Assembly (NCBI RefSeq): GCF_003634965.1
Contig: NZ_RBXP01000020.1
Span: forward strand, 124,001-188,000
DNA from: Azonexus fungiphilus
GTDB lineage: Bacteria; Pseudomonadota; Gammaproteobacteria; Burkholderiales; Rhodocyclaceae
Direction of reading: 5' to 3'
DNA length: 64,000 bases
Under the pieces are notes generated by a model. The model did no database searches, was not told the DNA's origin, and worked only from the letters and a program-made list of their open reading frames with translations. Shown one piece after another: positions 30,834 to 40,168 of this stretch. The translations under genes and the position numbers were made by a program. Positions within the stretch are counted from its first letter, which is position 1, and the number at the start of each line of letters is the position of its first letter.

Positions 30834-31157
30834 ATGGAAGCCCCTGTACCGCTGCCCGTCGAACGAGCCATTCATAAACTCGGCGCCGACATTTCCCTGG
30901 CGCGTAGACGTCGCCATATCTCACAGTCCTCGCTGGCCGAGCGCATGGGCGCGTCGCTGTCTACCGTGCGTCGTATGGAGAAAGGCGATGTGCGGGTGCC
31001 CATCCATTTCTTCGCCCGCGCGCTGCATGTCTTCGGTGAAATCCAGGCGCTGGAAAACCTCCTGGATACGGCTAAAGACGATATCGGCCTGACGTTGATG
31101 GACGAGCGCCTGCCCAAGCGGGTGCGCAGCAAGCCTGCTTCGTCGGGAGCGCTGTGA
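30834..31157 (+). CDS. hipB: HipB-like antitoxin, Xre family
   Basis: 107-aa DNA-binding protein with a helix-turn-helix: ADISLARRRRHISQSSLAER then MGASLSTVRRMEKGDVRVP. In HipBA modules this protein neutralises the HipA kinase and represses the operon. Its stop overlaps the hipA start (TGATG), typical of antitoxin-toxin coupling. It lies downstream of an AT-rich stretch at the junction with the mutS region, consistent with acquisition by transfer. Confidence 0.88.
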   Translation: MEAPVPLPVERAIHKLGADISLARRRRHISQSSLAERMGASLSTVRRMEKGDVRVPIHFFARALHVFGEIQALENLLDTAKDDIGLTLMDERLPKRVRSKPASSGAL

Positions 31158-32446
31158 TGGCTGTCGTTGCCTCGATCCGCCGACAGGTACAGCTCTGTAT
31201 CGGCAAGGTCGGTCTGCCGGTAGGTTCGCTCGTCTATGTCCGCCAGGGACGGCGCGAGAACAGTGCCTTAGCCTATGACGAAGACTGGTTGGCGAGCACG
31301 GCACGTTTCAACGTCTCGGCCGATCTGCAGCTGATGGCTGGGCACCAGTCACACAAGGCGGCCTCGCTCCATGATTCGGTATTCCACGGCGCTATCGCTG
31401 ACACCGCGCCCGATGCCTGGGGTCGCCGCGTCATCGCCCGCGACCACGCCAAGCGACGCAAGGGCGATCCGCAACTGCCAGCCCTGACGGAAATGGACTA
31501 TCTGCTCGCGGTGGATGACTTCAGCCGGGTGGGTGCGCTGCGCCTGCGCGATCCGGACGGTACCTGGCAGCGGACGACAACGGACGGGCAGCGCAGCACG
31601 CCGCCGCTGATCGAACTGGAGCGGGTCTTCCTGGCCAGCAGGGCGGTGGAGCGCGGCGACGAAACCGCCGAGGATTTGCGTTATCTGCAAGGCAAGGGCA
31701 CCTCGCTGGGAGGCATGAGGCCGAAGTGCACGCTGATCGACGAGGACGGTCGACTCGCCATCGGCAAGTTTCCAAGCGTCGGCGATGCGCGCAGTGTCAC
31801 CCGTGGCGAGGTTCTGGCCTTGAAACTGGCTGCCCTGGCGGGCATTGATGCGGCGCCGGCCCGGATCGTCCTGCTCGGCGAGGTACCGGTGGCCGTCATC
31901 GGCCGCTTCGATCGTGACCAAGCGGATGGCCGCATCCCGTACCAATCAGCCGCGTCGCTGCTGCAGGCTTCGCGTGAGGATGACCGCAGCTATACCGAGA
32001 TCGCCGATGCCATCCGCGCCAACGGTTACGCCCCGGCGCAGGATGTGCGGCAACTCTGGCGCCGGTTGGTTTTCAACCTGCTGATCACCAACGTCGACGA
32101 CCACCTGCAGAACCACGGCTTCCTGCATGTGGCGCACGGTCAATGGCGTCTGGCACCGGCCTTCGACATCAATCCGTTCCCGGACAAGGAGCGGGAATCG
32201 AAGACCTGGCTGTCCGAGCAGGATGGGCCGATCACCGATGTCGGCATGCTGCTGGCGCGTGCCGCCTATTTCGGGCTGGACCAAGCTCAGGCCCGCGCCG
32301 TGCTGGCTGAAGTACACGCCGCGGTGGCGAACTGGCGCCAGGTGGCACTCAGCGCGGAAGTGGGTTTGCGGCAGGTAGAGCTCGATGACTTCGCGCCGGC
32401 TTTCGAGCATGAGCAGATGGCTCAGGTGGACAGCCTGCTCAGGTGA
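31157..32446 (+). CDS. hipA: HipA-like serine/threonine kinase toxin
   Basis: 429-aa type II toxin. N-terminal HipA_N domain (VGSLVYVRQGRRENSALAYD, SVFHGAIADTAPDAWGRRVI). Kinase core: the phosphate loop YLQGKGTSLGGMRPKCTL, lysine in RLAIGKFPS, the catalytic loop VFNLLITNVDDHLQNHGFLH and the metal motif LAPAFDINPFP. All key kinase residues look intact. E. coli HipA phosphorylates GltX and induces persistence; the target here is unknown. A GTG three bases upstream (31154) could be the start instead. Confidence 0.9.
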   Translation: MAVVASIRRQVQLCIGKVGLPVGSLVYVRQGRRENSALAYDEDWLASTARFNVSADLQLMAGHQSHKAASLHDSVFHGAIADTAPDAWGRRVIARDHAKRRKGDPQLPALTEMDYLLAVDDFSRVGALRLRDPDGTWQRTTTDGQRSTPPLIELERVFLASRAVERGDETAEDLRYLQGKGTSLGGMRPKCTLIDEDGRLAIGKFPSVGDARSVTRGEVLALKLAALAGIDAAPARIVLLGEVPVAVIGRFDRDQADGRIPYQSAASLLQASREDDRSYTEIADAIRANGYAPAQDVRQLWRRLVFNLLITNVDDHLQNHGFLHVAHGQWRLAPAFDINPFPDKERESKTWLSEQDGPITDVGMLLARAAYFGLDQAQARAVLAEVHAAVANWRQVALSAEVGLRQVELDDFAPAFEHEQMAQVDSLLR

Positions 32447-32483
32447 TTGTCAAAATGGCATTTTCATCATCCGGGAATCGGAC

Positions 32484-32720
32484 ATGACGCTAGCTCTGGG
32501 GCTCTATGATCAGTTGCTCACCGAGGCCTTATGGCAGACGCTTTCCCGGAAGACCGACGCAGGGAGCCGGCTGCTCGATTCGCTCAGGGTGCAAGATGCC
32601 CCTGCTTGCCTGGCTGATGTCCTGGCGCTCCAGCTCAAGAGCTCTGGCCGACAACGGTCTGCGGTGGCTCATTCCTTCATTCGATCGGAGAACTTCGACG
32701 TTTCGGAACTAAGTGCTGAC
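32484..32720 (+). pseudogene. N-terminal relic of a DUF3427-type DEAD/DEAH helicase
   Basis: An ATG at 32484 opens a frame whose first ~60 residues (MTLALGLYDQLLTEALWQTL, then DAPACLADVLALQLKS) strongly resemble the extreme N-terminus of the ~1000-aa phospholipase D/DEAH helicase/DUF3427 proteins of defence loci. The similarity stops after about 75 codons and the rest of the frame is unrelated arginine/serine-rich sequence. The helicase body is missing, so this is read as a truncated remnant left by insertion of the following operon. Confidence 0.55.
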
Positions 32721-33063
32721 TGGCATCAGAACCTTTCGTGTCCTGCCCGTAAGACCTGTGCTGGAGGAGTTGGTCGAACACGACGCTCAGTGATCTCGCG
32801 AGGTCGAGATGAAAGTCGTGCCCCTGCCCAACTATCCGCGCCCGGAACTTGTCGCCCTGGACTATCCGATGGAGGCCGGAGTTCTACGCATTCGTGCCAG
32901 GGCCCTGCTGGTGGGCTACGTCCTGAGAAGATGGGGCGTTGGCTGCTCCAAGATCCGTTTCCTGTGCGGTCTCGTGCATCCTCTCTGGAGACGGGATCGC
33001 GCGGCGCTGGTTGGGGGGGCTGCTCGTCCATGCCCCAGTGCTATCTCTCGAAGGATGCTGGCC
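32721..33063. other. leader region of the sigma-led defence operon, no recognised gene
   Basis: 343 bp without a recognisable product. The frame of the sigma gene is open back to an ATG at 32809, but the ~85 extra residues resemble no family and include many Cys, Trp and Arg, so they are not annotated as protein. No convincing -35/-10 pair was identified by eye. The promoter of the operon should lie here. Confidence 0.4.
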
Positions 33064-35757
33064 GTGGATAGTCCAGTGAGGAAGCTCAACCCGCTTCTGC
33101 GTCTCGCGGCCATCTCGGGTGTCGAGACGGCAATCAAGCTACACATTCGCAGGGGCGACGATCTCGACGCCAGCGACAGGGCTGGTGCGACCCCGCTGAT
33201 TCTGGCGGCCGCCAAGCGGAGGAAGGGAGCAGTCAGGTTGCTCTTGGGCGCCGGGGCAAATCCGACGCTCGCCGACCTCAGTGGAATGGACGCCCTGGCC
33301 CACGCCATAAAAGGCGGGTGCCCCGAAACCATCGCCGTCCTGACCGAAGCTATGGGTTGTCTCGCCGTCTCCGGATCTTCGGATGAACCTGCCGAGGTGA
33401 CCGTTGAACCGATCGTCGATGAGGTCGAAAGCATCCGGGCCGTCGAGCCTGAGGACACGCCTCAGATGGTCGAATCTCCTTGCTTGGATGACAGACCCGT
33501 ATCGGTTGACGTTCATCAAGCGGACTCGGCGCCCGACGACGAGGAACTGACGATGCCTGCCAAGGATTCGTCTCTTGTTCCAGAAAAGATTTCGAGTGAC
33601 GCGGTCACTGAGGTCGCGCCTACGGACGAACCGAACGTTCTCATGCTGGACGACGAACCGCTGAACGACCTCGTCGCCGACGACTGGGAGGCGGAGGAGG
33701 AGATTTTCGCCCCCGAGGGCGACGAGACGGTCGCGGAGGCGGCCAGACGGGTTCACGAGGCCATCGGACGCCACAAAGTCGTGGACCGCGACGAGGACTG
33801 GGGGGACGTAGATCTTCATCTGCCCGTCAGAGCCGCTCCGCTCACCAGGGACGAGGGCGGCGGGACCGTCAGAGACCTTCTGCTCGCCGCTCTGCGGGAG
33901 GGATTGGTCTCTGAGGACCGTCTGATCGACGTCTGCTCGAACGCCGACGGCAATCGCAACGAGGAGGCCGAGAGGCTTCTCGCCTTTGTGGCGGGAGAAC
34001 TCGGGGCGACCGTCGTCGAATGGACGGGGTCGGACGAAGCCCCTTTCCTGTCAGACGCCTCAATGGAGGAGGATCGCCTTCTGTCGGAGGCCGCCGAGTT
34101 CGCCGAGGAGCTCGCGTCCGGACGCAACGACCCGTTCCGGTTCTACGCGAAGGACATTCGCGGCGATCTGCTCGACGCCGAGGAGGAAATCGCCTTGGGA
34201 AGAGAGATGGAGGAGGCCGGTCGATCGGCTCTCTCCGCTCTCGCCTCGTGGCCCGAAGGGCTGTCCGCCGTGTTCGAAGCCGCCGACCGCGTCGCGAGGG
34301 GCGAGGCGGACGCGGAGTCCTTCTGCGCGGGACCGGAGCCGTCATCCGACGAGGAATCCGTCTCGAAATCGACCGGAACGGAGGAGGACGAGGACGACGA
34401 GTCCGAACTCGACGAGGAGGCGGCTTTCTTCGTGAACGCAGTCGCTGCCTTGAAAACCTGTCGCGGCGACGCGCGCAGGGCTGCGGAGGTCTTGGAGGAG
34501 GCTCGTCTGACGCGCGGCTTCCTCATGGAACTGGCCGACAAGGCTGTTCGCGAGAAGGTAGGGCGTGATTTCGTCGAGGCTCTCGGTCGTCAGGCGAAGG
34601 CTCGCGAGCGCATGATTCTCTGCAACCTCCGGCTCGCCCTGTCCATCGCCAAGAAGCATCTTTGGTCCGGCATGCCGTTCGACGATCTGGTTCAGGAGGC
34701 GAATATCGGTCTTATGAAAGCGGTGGAGCGCTACGACTGGCGCAGAGGCTTCCGCTTCTCCACCTACGCGACATGGTGGATTCGCCAGCAGGTATCGAGG
34801 TCGATCGCCGACACCGCCAGAGTCGTCAGGGCTCCCGTCCACATTCAGGAGACGGCGCGAAAGATTCTGCGCGAGCGGGAGTCCGTGGAAGCACGTCTCG
34901 GTCGTCCCGAGACCGTGTCGGAGACCGCGAGACGCATCGGAACGTCGCTCGCCAAGACCAGAATGCTCCTTGCCATGTTCGATGACGTAGCCTCCTTGGA
35001 TGAAGCCGAGCCCGATTCGGGCCTGTCGAGAGTCGAAAGTCTCGTCGACGAAAGGACTTCGGACCCGGCGGACATCGCCGAGAGAGCCTCGCTGCGCGGG
35101 ACTCTTCTCGGAATGCTGGAAGACCTCGACGAGCGGGCTCGGGAGGTCATTCTTCTGCGCTTCGGTCTCATGGACGACGACGCGATGACTCTCGATGAGG
35201 TCGGTCAGCATTTCGGAGTTACGCGCGAGCGCATCCGTCAGATCGAGTCGAAGACGATGCGCAGGCTTTCTCATCCGAACAAACGGGACATTTTGCGGCC
35301 CTTCATGGGAGAGAGATACGCGCCGCGCCGCTCGCCTTCGCCCGACCGGATGAAAGCGGAGGCGTCCTCCGCTTCGGACGAAAAGGTCGCGCTCGAAGAG
35401 GATAACCAGGAGTTTCTGGCGCCCGTCGTCGAGCGAGAGGCCCCGTCCTTCCCGTCTCCGAGACCGAAGCCTGAGGCTCCGCGAGTTGCCAAGCCGATTC
35501 CCGTTCGCGGAGCGGATCGCGCGCTTACCCACGAGGCGGTTCCGTTAATGCCCGCTACCGCGCTCGCGGACGACAGGACGTCGAGAATCGCCGACGAGGC
35601 TAGAGCGCTGGGACTCAGCGTCGAGGATCGACGCGCGCAGGGAGGCGAGTTGAGAATCGTCGCTCCATTCGCGTCTCCCCAGAACATAAGGGCGTTCGGC
35701 CGCAGGCTGCTCGCGTCGGGTTTCCGCAAGATCCAGAGGGACGTATTCGCGAAATGA
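33064..35757 (+). CDS. RpoD-like sigma-70 factor with N-terminal ankyrin repeats and C-terminal extension
   Basis: About 897-aa group 1-like sigma factor. Residues ~11-85 form two ankyrin repeats (GATPLILAAAKRRKGAVRLL, LGAGANPTLADLSGMDALAH); ~90-340 is acidic linker. Region 1.2 (DPFRFYAKDIRGDLLDAEEE, ~356), an acidic insert (EEDEDDESELDEE), region 2 (ILCNLRLALSIAKKH; DLVQEANIGLMKAVERYDWR; YATWWIRQQVSRSIADTARV), region 3 and region 4.2 (TLDEVGQHFGVTRERIRQIE) are complete. Promoter-reading residues match E. coli RpoD (Gln437 kept, Thr440 to Ser; Arg584, Glu585, Gln589 kept). A ~145-residue extension follows region 4, ending in a small conserved-looking domain (SPQNIRAFGRRLLASGFRKI). GTG 33064 is preferred because SD GAAGGA is 8 bases upstream; an ATG at 33055 touches that SD. 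ATGA-coupled to the ATPase gene. Frequent AGG/AGA codons mark it as foreign. Confidence 0.85.
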   Translation: MDSPVRKLNPLLRLAAISGVETAIKLHIRRGDDLDASDRAGATPLILAAAKRRKGAVRLLLGAGANPTLADLSGMDALAHAIKGGCPETIAVLTEAMGCLAVSGSSDEPAEVTVEPIVDEVESIRAVEPEDTPQMVESPCLDDRPVSVDVHQADSAPDDEELTMPAKDSSLVPEKISSDAVTEVAPTDEPNVLMLDDEPLNDLVADDWEAEEEIFAPEGDETVAEAARRVHEAIGRHKVVDRDEDWGDVDLHLPVRAAPLTRDEGGGTVRDLLLAALREGLVSEDRLIDVCSNADGNRNEEAERLLAFVAGELGATVVEWTGSDEAPFLSDASMEEDRLLSEAAEFAEELASGRNDPFRFYAKDIRGDLLDAEEEIALGREMEEAGRSALSALASWPEGLSAVFEAADRVARGEADAESFCAGPEPSSDEESVSKSTGTEEDEDDESELDEEAAFFVNAVAALKTCRGDARRAAEVLEEARLTRGFLMELADKAVREKVGRDFVEALGRQAKARERMILCNLRLALSIAKKHLWSGMPFDDLVQEANIGLMKAVERYDWRRGFRFSTYATWWIRQQVSRSIADTARVVRAPVHIQETARKILRERESVEARLGRPETVSETARRIGTSLAKTRMLLAMFDDVASLDEAEPDSGLSRVESLVDERTSDPADIAERASLRGTLLGMLEDLDERAREVILLRFGLMDDDAMTLDEVGQHFGVTRERIRQIESKTMRRLSHPNKRDILRPFMGERYAPRRSPSPDRMKAEASSASDEKVALEEDNQEFLAPVVEREAPSFPSPRPKPEAPRVAKPIPVRGADRALTHEAVPLMPATALADDRTSRIADEARALGLSVEDRRAQGGELRIVAPFASPQNIRAFGRRLLASGFRKIQRDVFAK

Positions 35758-37286
35758 CTCAGAGAACAAGGCACGCCCCGCCGAAGGCCGGCGCGATGAT
35801 GGAGGCTCTTCGGGGTCTCGGATACTCGACCGCCGCCGCTCTGGCAGACGTCGTGGATAACTCGATATCCGCCGGGGCTTCCGAGGTTCGTCTGCGCTTC
35901 GACTGGGAAAGACAGGCCAGTCGGATCTCGATTCTGGACGACGGTCGCGGCATGAGCGACCCCGAGCTCGAAGCCGCGATGACGCTGGGAACGATCAATC
36001 CGCTCGACGAGCGGGCTCCGTCCGACCTGGGACGCTTCGGTCTCGGCCTGAAGACGGCCTCCTTCTCGCAGTGTCGCAGCCTCACCGTCGCCTCGAAGCG
36101 CGAGGGAGGACCGCTCGTCTGTCTGCGCTGGGACCTCGACGCCATAGCCTCGGACCCGGAGGGCGGATGGCGCATGTTTGAAGGGCCGGCTCCCGGCTCG
36201 GAGCGCTTTCTGGAACCTCTCGCCTCGCTGCGCTCGGGAACGCTCGTTCTCTGGGAGAGGATGGATCGGGTGGTCACCGCCGGCTCCAATTTCGAGCACT
36301 TCGCAGAGCTCGCCATCGACGTCGAGTCGCGGCTCGCGATGATTTTTCACCGCCTCATCGAGGGGCACAGGCCCGACTTCCGGCTCTTCGTGAACGACAA
36401 GGCGGTCGCTCCGTGGGACCCCTTCATGACCGGGCATCCGGCTAAGCCCTGGGAATCCCCCGTCGCCCGTATTCCTACTCCCTCCGGACCCGTCGATGCG
36501 CAGTGCCACGTGCTTCCGCACAAGGACAAGCTGTCTGAAGACGACTTCGCGAAGGCCGGAGGCCCGGAGGGATGGACGTCCCAGCAGGGCTTCTACGTCT
36601 ACCGAAACAAGCGCCTGCTGCTGGCCGGAGGATGGCTCGGACTCGGCAAGGGAAGGGCGTGGAATCGGGAGGAGTCGCATCGTCTGGCGCGAATCAGGGT
36701 GGACATCCCGAATTCCGCCGACGCAGACTGGAAAATCGACGTGAGGAAGTCCACGGCGCGGCCTCCGGTCTACGTCCGCTCGTGGCTGACCGGGCTGGCG
36801 GAGAACACGCGGGAGAAGGCGCGAAAGGTCTTCGCGTTCAGAGGGGCGCCTATGCCGGGTCCCGGCGGAGCGCGGATCGAGCAGGCCTGGCGGGTCGAGC
36901 ATCTGCGCGGCGGCGTCCGCTATCGCATCGACGAGGGACATCCCGCCGTCGCCGCCGTCATCGACGCCTGCGGCGATAGGAAGGACCTCGTGAGGGCGAT
37001 GCTGCGGGTCGTCGAGGAGACCGTGCCGGTCCAGCGCATCTGGCTCGACACCGCGGAGAACAAGGACACCCCGAGAACGGGCTTCTCCGGCGAGCCGGAG
37101 ACGGCTTCCGACGGCGTCAGGACGGTTCTCCTGACCCTGTTCAAGGACATGACAGGACGGCGCGGCATGACGCCGGAGGCCGCCGTTCGCGCGCTGTCCT
37201 CCACCGAGCCGTTTCAGAACTACCCCAAACTCGTCGCCTCCCTGCCGGAGATCGCGATGAAGCCCCAAGAAGGGAACGCAGAATGA
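35754..37286 (+). CDS. GHKL-type ATPase (MORC/MutL-like) of the defence operon
   Basis: 510-aa protein with an N-terminal Bergerat-fold ATPase: N box ALADVVDNSISAGASEVRLR, G1 ISILDDGRGMSDPELEAA, G2 SDLGRFGLGLKTASFSQC, followed by a transducer-like domain (WTSQQGFYVYRNKRLLLAGG and DIPNSADADWKIDVRKSTA, the latter with the basic Lys-Ser motif). Related ATPases are known from prokaryotic restriction-like operons with Z1 proteins and are relatives of eukaryotic MORC. It would act as an ATP-driven DNA clamp. Coupled on both sides by ATGA overlaps. Confidence 0.88.
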   Translation: MTQRTRHAPPKAGAMMEALRGLGYSTAAALADVVDNSISAGASEVRLRFDWERQASRISILDDGRGMSDPELEAAMTLGTINPLDERAPSDLGRFGLGLKTASFSQCRSLTVASKREGGPLVCLRWDLDAIASDPEGGWRMFEGPAPGSERFLEPLASLRSGTLVLWERMDRVVTAGSNFEHFAELAIDVESRLAMIFHRLIEGHRPDFRLFVNDKAVAPWDPFMTGHPAKPWESPVARIPTPSGPVDAQCHVLPHKDKLSEDDFAKAGGPEGWTSQQGFYVYRNKRLLLAGGWLGLGKGRAWNREESHRLARIRVDIPNSADADWKIDVRKSTARPPVYVRSWLTGLAENTREKARKVFAFRGAPMPGPGGARIEQAWRVEHLRGGVRYRIDEGHPAVAAVIDACGDRKDLVRAMLRVVEETVPVQRIWLDTAENKDTPRTGFSGEPETASDGVRTVLLTLFKDMTGRRGMTPEAAVRALSSTEPFQNYPKLVASLPEIAMKPQEGNAE

Positions 37287-40168
37287 CGGAAGAGCAGAGC
37301 AAACTGTTTCAAGGTCTCGTCAGCATCGTTCAGACGACGCTCGCGGCGGACATGGAGAAGGGCGCGGTAACCCCGACCCTCATCGCGGAGAAGGTCGACT
37401 TCGTCGCCGACAACCTCTACCCGGGCAAGGACATCGACAGGAAGGCGGCGCGCGACGAACTCATCCGCCGGTTCAGCCTCTGGATCGGCGGGGCCACGAT
37501 GCTGTCCGACAAGACCGGCCACAAGGACTGGCTCAACGCCTCCCGTCGCAAGGACTGGCGCTACTGGCAGCGCTACCGCGACTTCCTCGAAAGCAAGATG
37601 TCTGTCAAGGCGGTGGACTCGCTGGACGAGGCGACGAACAAGATTCTCGAACTGCTCGAAGACCCATTGCGAGAAGGCGTCTGGGATCGTCGCGGACTCG
37701 TCGTCGGGCACGTCCAGTCGGGAAAGACGGGCAACTACACCGGTCTGATCTGCAAGGCGGCCGACGCGGGCTACAAAATCATCATCGTTCTCGCCGGTCT
37801 GCACAACAATCTGCGCTCGCAGACCCAGATTCGTCTCGAAGAGGGGTTCCTGGGCTACGAGACGTCGGCGAAGAACGACGTGGTCCGCTACATCGGGGTC
37901 GGCGAGAACGCCAGGGACGCCGAGATTCGCCCCAATTGCGCGACGAATCGCTCGGACAACGGGGACTTCAACACCAAGGTCGCGAAGCATCTCGCCATCT
38001 CCCCCGAGCAGAGGCCGTGGCTGTTCGTCGTCAAGAAGAACAAGACGGTGCTCGAACGCCTGCTCAAATGGATTCGCAATCACGTCGCCGACGCCAAGGA
38101 CGCGGACGGCCGTCCTCTCGTCTCCGGCTTCCCGCTGCTCCTGATCGACGACGAGGCCGACCACGCCTCCGTCGACACCGGGGACCAGATCGTCAACAAG
38201 GACGGCACGGTGGACGACGAGTATCAGCCGAAGGCCATCAACAGCCGCATCCGGAAGATTCTCCACTCGTTCGCGCGGAAGGCCTACGTCGGCTACACCG
38301 CCACGCCGTTCGCGAACATCTTCATCGACCGGCGCAAGGCGACGAAAGAGGAGGGCCCCGATCTGTTCCCGCAGTCCTTCATCATCAACATCTCCGCCCC
38401 GTCGAACTACGTCGGTCCCGCCCGCGTCTTCGGGCTGCGCTCGACCGACGGCAGGGTCGGCGGACTGCCCCTGACCAGAGAGATGGACGACCAGATCGAC
38501 TCCTCGGGCGAGGACGGCTGGATGCCTCCCAAGCACGACAAGACCCACGTTCCCATGTATCAGGGGCGCGACGAGGTTCCTCCGTCGCTCAGGGAGGCGA
38601 TTTCGGCCTTCGCGCTCTGCTGCGCGACGCGCGTCCTCCGGGGGCAGGGCGACAGGCACTGCTCGATGCTGATTCACGTGACGCGCTTCACCGCCGTTCA
38701 GGAGGAGGTGCGCCGACAGGTGGACGAGCTCGTGAAGGGCTTCCGGGCGCGTCTGCGCGGATTCGGCGCGGCCGAGAGGGACGCGCTGCTGGCCGAGTGG
38801 CGCGAGCTCTGGGAGGACGACTTCGTCCCCACGTCCGCCGCCGTCGCGACGTCCATGGACGAGACAACCGGCGAATTCGATCTTCCCGACTGGGAGGACG
38901 TCGAGGCGGTTCTTCCCGAGGTGCTCGACGACCTGGCGAACGGCGTGAGGGCCATCAACGGATCGGCCGGCGACGTGCTGGACTACGCCGAGCGTGAGGA
39001 GACCGGCCTGAAAGTCATCGCCGTCGGCGGGGACAAGCTCGCCCGGGGTCTCACGCTGGAAGGCCTCTGCGTCAGCTACTTCGTCCGCTCCACCAAGATG
39101 TACGACACCCTGATGCAGATGGGCCGCTGGTTCGGCTATCGCCCGGGCTACCTCGACCTCTGCCGTCTCTACACGACCTCGGACCTCGTCGACTGGTTCG
39201 GCCACATCGCCGACGCGGCGGAGGAGCTTCGCCAGGAGTTCGACACCATGGCAAAAATCCACGCGACGCCAGAGACATACGGCATGAGGGTGCAGTCCCA
39301 TCCCGTTCTGATGGTTACGTCCTCCATCAAGATGCGCAGCGCGAAGACCCTGCAACTCTCGTTCAGCGGCTCCGTGCTCGAAACCGTCGCCTTCCATCGC
39401 GACCCGTCTATCCTCGAAAGCAACCTTGCGGCGACAGAGAGGCTGCTGAATGCCGCCGCCGCGCCTTCGGAGAAGGGCGTCATCATCCGGGAGCGCGGCT
39501 CGGTAAAGCAGGCGTGGAGGGGGTTCCTGTGGAAGGGAGTGCCCGCCGAGCACGTGGCGGACTTCTTCTCGAACTATCGGACGCATCCTGCGGCCCGGAA
39601 GGTGAACAGCGCGGTGCTGGCCGACTTCGTCAAGGCGATGTCGGCCAAGGGCGAGCTCTCCTCATGGACCGTCGCGGTAATCGGAGGGAACGACAGCGCC
39701 GACGGAGGTCCGTTCGTTCTCTGCGGGAAATACGCCTTGGAGCACATGATCACTCGCAAGCCGAACGAGAGCACCGAGCACTACTCCATCGGGAGACTCC
39801 TGTCGCCGAGAGACGAGGCGATCGACATGGACGAGGACTCCTGGAGCGCCGCCATGAAACTCACCCTCGAGGACCGGGCGCGGGACCCGGGGCGCGGAAC
39901 GGAGGAGACCGGGAAGGAGTCGCCCAAATACCCCGGAGGGATCTGGGTGCGACAGGTGCGCGGACTGGGAGCCGAGGGCGTCCCGGCACACCCCGAGCGC
40001 GGTCTTCTGCTCCTGTATCCCATCGACCCGAAAGGCGCCGAACTGCCCGAAGGCGTCCCGCCCGTGGTCGGCTTCGGGGTCAGTTTTCCCGCCAGTCGCT
40101 CGACGACGACCGTGAAGTACGAGGTGGATCACCTTCTCTGGGAGACCGAGTATGCCCCGGCCGATTGA
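37283..40168 (+). CDS. Z1-domain superfamily II helicase-like protein
   Basis: 961-aa protein. Walker A at about residue 141 (VVGHVQSGKTGNYTGLICKA), DExD-type Walker B at ~286 (PLLLIDDEADHASVDT), motif III-like VGYTATPFANIFID (~336), and the second RecA lobe with the Z1 signatures KLARGLTLEGLCVSYFVRS and QMGRWFGYRPGYLDL (~587-625). Z1 proteins are predicted DNA translocases or endonuclease motors of restriction-like systems. Both ATPase lobes are intact. It overlaps the PD-(D/E)XK gene by 17 bp. Confidence 0.93.
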   Translation: MTEEQSKLFQGLVSIVQTTLAADMEKGAVTPTLIAEKVDFVADNLYPGKDIDRKAARDELIRRFSLWIGGATMLSDKTGHKDWLNASRRKDWRYWQRYRDFLESKMSVKAVDSLDEATNKILELLEDPLREGVWDRRGLVVGHVQSGKTGNYTGLICKAADAGYKIIIVLAGLHNNLRSQTQIRLEEGFLGYETSAKNDVVRYIGVGENARDAEIRPNCATNRSDNGDFNTKVAKHLAISPEQRPWLFVVKKNKTVLERLLKWIRNHVADAKDADGRPLVSGFPLLLIDDEADHASVDTGDQIVNKDGTVDDEYQPKAINSRIRKILHSFARKAYVGYTATPFANIFIDRRKATKEEGPDLFPQSFIINISAPSNYVGPARVFGLRSTDGRVGGLPLTREMDDQIDSSGEDGWMPPKHDKTHVPMYQGRDEVPPSLREAISAFALCCATRVLRGQGDRHCSMLIHVTRFTAVQEEVRRQVDELVKGFRARLRGFGAAERDALLAEWRELWEDDFVPTSAAVATSMDETTGEFDLPDWEDVEAVLPEVLDDLANGVRAINGSAGDVLDYAEREETGLKVIAVGGDKLARGLTLEGLCVSYFVRSTKMYDTLMQMGRWFGYRPGYLDLCRLYTTSDLVDWFGHIADAAEELRQEFDTMAKIHATPETYGMRVQSHPVLMVTSSIKMRSAKTLQLSFSGSVLETVAFHRDPSILESNLAATERLLNAAAAPSEKGVIIRERGSVKQAWRGFLWKGVPAEHVADFFSNYRTHPAARKVNSAVLADFVKAMSAKGELSSWTVAVIGGNDSADGGPFVLCGKYALEHMITRKPNESTEHYSIGRLLSPRDEAIDMDEDSWSAAMKLTLEDRARDPGRGTEETGKESPKYPGGIWVRQVRGLGAEGVPAHPERGLLLLYPIDPKGAELPEGVPPVVGFGVSFPASRSTTTVKYEVDHLLWETEYAPAD

